Position numbers and translations under genes: made by a program. Below, piece by piece: positions 61,201 through 64,000 of a stretch of DNA of 64,000 bases. This DNA is from Beaufortia kweichowensis. Its lineage: Eukaryota; Chordata; Actinopteri; Cypriniformes; Gastromyzontidae. The stretch covers positions 10,579,988 through 10,643,987 of the forward strand of contig CM032794.1 in the NCBI GenBank assembly GCA_019155185.1. Reading direction: 5' to 3'. The first letter of the stretch is position 1, and the number at the start of each line of letters is the position of its first letter. The notes beneath the pieces are model-generated. The model was not told where the DNA came from and ran no database searches. It saw only the letters and a program-made list of their open reading frames with translations.

Positions 61201-63899
61201 TTACATAATGTCAACTGTTTGACAACAGTGTTTTTTAAATTGAACTAAATTGAAAATGCATTTGTTGACTGAAATAAAGTATAATAAATGATAGATTTGA
61301 TTTGAAGGAAGCGCAGTGAGGAACTTCTACGTCTGATTGATTTGGACTTTTCCATCACCTTCTCTCTCCTGGACCTGCCTCCGGTTAATGAGTATGACAT
61401 GTACATCAAGAACTTTGGAACAGCCAACACAAAACAGGTTAGAATATCCACAGCTACCCAAAAATGTGGACTGTAAGAGGGGCAGAATGATATTTTAAAA
61501 TAGCTGGCCATATTATATAAAAAATATATAGTACATACATACTGATAACTGTTTCTGCTCAAAATCTGTCTTTTATCTTTTGTCCTCAGGCTTATGTGCA
61601 GTGCAATGAAGACAACACTGATCGAGACATACAAACAGAGGAAATTGACATTACAGACAAATGGACCCAACATCCACCAGAAGCTAAGGCAGCATGTGGA
61701 GGTGTTCTTTCCAACATTGACTTTCTCATCATTACTAATGGAAATGGAAATAACAAGCATAGTCTATTCTGTTACACCCGATTGTATTTTCATCTATTGT
61801 CACTTTATCCAGGATCTGAAAGCTTCTCAAGAGACTGCAGATGAGTCTATTGCAAAAATGACCATTGATTCTCAGCGTTTAACTACTTTTCTGCGTTCGG
61901 CCACACAGGTAAAGAATGTTGTCCAAGGAGTGTATATTTTTCTGTTCTGTTTTTCTGTAACAGTTTTTGTATGCCTTCTGTACAATAATGTATACATTTA
62001 CACTTCTAATCCCCACCTGAACTACCTGTCCCAACCTAATATCTATCTGTGTTAAAATTCAACTAGTACTTATCTAACCCTGGCAGCTCAAATAGGCAAT
62101 GATGTCATGATTAAAACATGTCATTCCCCATGAACTACTTAATAAAGCACACAGTAATTTTTTTTTTATTGTTGACAAGGTTATGGCTGTTCTGATAGAG
62201 GAGAATAATGCAGAGAGTAATTCTCTGAGAAGACTTCGCTCTCAAACAAATGCAATGTCCTTTAGTGATGGATCCCTTCAACTCAACACTAAACTGCCAT
62301 TTCTGCATGGTAACCGACAGTGATCAACAGTGTTTGATGTAGTAATTAATATGAATAAAACACATACCTGTGTGTTTACCTGTTTGCAGGTCGGCATGTG
62401 AGTCTGCTGCAGTATTCACAGGTACAGAGACAGACTCTTCTCTCTGTTCATCCTCCTTCCTCCAAAACCAGTGCTGTGCGACTGGACAGCGAGACAATCA
62501 TCTGTGTGTGGAACATGTGGGAACCATCTAGGCCTCAGAAAATTCTGCTTTATGAATCTGAGGTAGCATCTATCAATGTTTGATAAACAGACCTATACAT
62601 TCTTAAGCATGTGTAGACTAACAGTCAATCAGAATGGCCTTTTCCAAGTGTTCTTCACTCTACCTTTATTTGTTCGTCTCAGGTGAAATGCTGTTGTTTC
62701 AGTCCTGGTAAAGTTACTTTAGTGTTTGCTGGTACAGCAGTGGGTTCAGTCGTTGTCTGGGACCTCAGGGAACATTCTGGAACTCACTGCAACATGGTGA
62801 TTGGCACGGAGGAGTGGACACTACGTTACCCAACCTTCTCAACCGGTCAGTCAAGGCTTTCTGCTTCTGCTGCAACTGTGCAATTAAAATAAATGTCTTG
62901 AGTTTAGTTTAAGATTGTATGTCTGTTTAACAAAGAGCTTTTATTAGAAAATAAAAGAACTCTGGTCAACACCAACTTGCTTTTGTCCATATGCACGACA
63001 GATGCTGTGCTTTCAGGGCTGGGTCATCTCTCTCCCGTAGCATCTGTTGAACCTGTAATGGCAACTGCTGAAACAAGTTCAAAGAGCACGATAACTGCAG
63101 ACATAGAAGGTAATAAAAGCCATATGTTTGATGAAAATTAATTTAAAAAATCTCTGTAATTGATGTTTTTCCATTAATTTCTTTATGCAAACCTAGAGTC
63201 TTTGGGACTGTCATTCCAGTTAGCATCTTTGGATGAAAATGGGGTGTTAAATCTCTGGGTAAGTTTGCATTTTACCCGTTCAACAGAACCATTTTTCGTG
63301 TTTTTCATAAGAGATTTTTTAAAATGTTTTGATTTTTTACAGGTTGTGGTTGAGCTTCCGAAAGTAAATGATTCTGGATCTCAAACAGACCTAGGTGTGT
63401 TTAGATTTTATAAGCTGAAATTTACAAATGATACTATGCAGTATTTATTTGTCCTCTCTTAATTTTAATATTGTCACATTTGCCTTCATAGGTCTAAGGC
63501 CTGGCGGTAAAGTTAAACTACTCCACAGCTCCTCTCTGCAGACCACTGATAGATTATCTCCAGACACAATCTCATATGGACCTCCTGCGAGCCTTCAGCT
63601 CAAGTTCCTGCCTTCTGACTCTAACCATTACTTTATTGGTACTAACATGGTGGGTGTTATGTTGCATGAAGCTTTAAATAAATGTATAGCTAAGGGTTTT
63701 AAGATGGGTGGTCTATCTTGGGTTTGAAACGTTTCTTAAATAGTAAATGGATTTTCTATTTTTGAAGGGTCTGGTCAGGCATGGCACGAGGCATAGCTTG
63801 AAAGTTCTTCCAAAGTATTACAGATCACAATTTGCTAGTTGTAGACCAGTGGAGGTCACAACACTTGACTTTAGTCCTTCAGGAGAATCACTGTTCTTG
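58203..63899 (+). CDS. dync2i1: dync2i1 (wdr60), dynein-2 intermediate chain 1, 5' part, continues beyond the right edge
   Basis: Intermediate chain of cytoplasmic dynein-2, the motor for retrograde intraflagellar transport in cilia (family knowledge; human defects cause short-rib skeletal ciliopathies). There are 19 coding exons: 58203-58217, 58565-58618, 58698-59373, 59487-59542, 59675-59878, 60362-60436, 60667-60871, 60979-61075, 61308-61437, 61590-61703, 61813-61908, 62180-62309, 62390-62562, 62683-62845, 63002-63109, 63197-63258, 63343-63394, 63492-63649 and 63768-63899. They give 900 codons in one frame; human is about 1066 residues. Order: short conserved start ([15 protein letters not shown]), long Arg/Glu/Asp-rich disordered region (24-335), acidic EEDFE block, conserved [24 protein letters not shown], an LC8-like IQTEE motif (518-522), then a WD-repeat propeller from about 618 on. 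The tiny first exon MAVKT and the 61075/61308 junction are the least certain. Confidence 0.94.
58698..59878 (+). CDS. dync2i1: dync2i1 exons 3-5: Arg/Glu/Asp/Lys-rich disordered N-terminus
   Basis: Exons 58698-59373 (676 nt), 59487-59542 and 59675-59878 encode residues about 24-335. The composition is dominated by ER, DR, EK and RE dipeptides and the DNA is a purine-rich GAGAGA-like tract on the plus strand. Human WDR60 has the same kind of charged region. In dynein-2 the intermediate-chain N-termini recruit light chains, and this region is predicted to be flexible. Long Ser/Phe/Leu-rich open frames on the opposite strand are composition shadows. Confidence 0.9.
60216..60317 (-). mobile_element. 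short tRNA-derived SINE in dync2i1 intron 5
   Basis: On the minus strand the head reads TGTAGCTCAGTTGGTAAGAG (A box) and GGGTTTGATCCC (B box), typical of a pol III tRNA-like promoter, followed by a short tail. Flanking 12-bp repeats CTTATGACATTT (60204-60215 and 60318-60329) are its target duplication. The B box carries TTTGATCCC in place of TTCGATCCC. Only 32 bp separate the right duplication from the exon at 60362. Confidence 0.85.
60362..60871 (+). CDS. dync2i1: dync2i1 exons 6-7: acidic EEDFE block
   Basis: Exons 60362-60436 and 60667-60871. They encode [11 protein letters not shown] followed by [16 protein letters not shown], a duplicated acidic motif also present in human (DFEDYEDDFE), and then the helix [17 protein letters not shown] matching human EIQEIQRAINAENERI. 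Splice sites are consensus; exon 7 ends in phase 1 at GTAGAT. Confidence 0.92.
61308..61908 (+). CDS. dync2i1: dync2i1 exons 9-11: conserved core with LC8-like motif
   Basis: Exons 61308-61437, 61590-61703 and 61813-61908. The first encodes [20 protein letters not shown] and [11 protein letters not shown], nearly identical to recalled human WDR60. The second contains [22 protein letters not shown] resembles a DYNLL (LC8) binding motif and is kept in human (RDIQTEE). Exon 10 is taken to end GGT|GTTCTT at 61703 because only this keeps phase 0 with exon 11; a stronger donor 2 nt earlier would shift the frame. Confidence 0.85.
62390..63899 (+). CDS. dync2i1: dync2i1 exons 13-19: start of the WD-repeat propeller
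   Basis: Exons 62390-62562, 62683-62845, 63002-63109, 63197-63258, 63343-63394, 63492-63649 and 63768-63899. WD-like signatures are [19 protein letters not shown] (Trp701-Asp702) and [13 protein letters not shown], then [16 protein letters not shown] and [14 protein letters not shown]. These blades bind dynein-2 heavy chain (family knowledge). The frame is still open at 63899 (donor GTAAGT); the remaining exons, about 165 codons by comparison with human, are outside the window. Confidence 0.93.
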
Positions 63900-64000
63900 G
63901 TAAGTACCAAATTTATTGTTTCGCATTTTATTAATCAAACATACATTTTTGGTATTATTGGTAATGAAACTTAAGTTTCATTACCTTTTTTCTATTTTAC

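Noticed and set aside
1..64000. CRISPR arrays, rRNA genes, prophage or bacterial-type defence systems
   Set aside because: The intron-rich vertebrate gene structure fills the window and no such repeats or genes were seen.

Overview
The window is vertebrate nuclear DNA, almost certainly from a ray-finned fish and probably a cyprinid. The genes are split into many short exons with GT-AG introns. The non-coding DNA is AT-rich and carries short tRNA-derived SINEs and small inverted-repeat DNA elements of the kind common in carp and zebrafish relatives. No bacterial-type features (operons, CRISPR, insertion sequences) were seen.

Four protein-coding genes were reconstructed exon by exon from splice signals, reading phase and homology recalled from the human proteins. 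(1) ptprn2 (phogrin/IA-2beta), minus strand, 27.02 kb down to the left edge: coding exons 1-4 only, with three introns of 7.3-11 kb. (2) ncapg2 (condensin II subunit G2), minus strand, 38.24-28.15 kb: complete, 26 coding exons, 1139 residues. (3) esyt2 (extended synaptotagmin 2), minus strand, 57.36-40.34 kb: complete, 23 coding exons, 871 residues including a 19-residue cassette exon. (4) dync2i1 (wdr60, dynein-2 intermediate chain), plus strand, from 58.20 kb off the right edge: 19 coding exons, 900 codons seen of an expected total near 1060.

Gene order and orientation (three genes in a row on the minus strand, then dync2i1 divergent) are those recalled for human 7q36.3: PTPRN2-NCAPG2-ESYT2-WDR60. 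The four products act in unrelated places: neuroendocrine dense-core vesicles, mitotic chromosomes, ER-plasma membrane contacts and cilia. The block is therefore conserved synteny, not a pathway cluster.

Regulatory DNA that can be read directly includes a near-perfect REST/NRSF (RE1) site beside a full CRE just upstream of ptprn2, E2F-like and CRE sites upstream of ncapg2, and a 0.84-kb head-to-head interval between esyt2 and dync2i1 holding RFX X-box-like motifs and an NRF1-type palindrome. Two RFX-type palindromes lie in ptprn2 intron 2. Mobile elements include a 418-bp hAT-like element with an 8-bp target duplication, two SINEs with target duplications, two copies of a TIR element with GGCAGGGTCACA-type ends, and fold-back MITEs. 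I found no plainly new biological system. The most useful leads are the ptprn2 RE1, the esyt2 cassette exon, a probable GC-AG intron in dync2i1, the bidirectional ciliary promoter and the intronic RFX sites.
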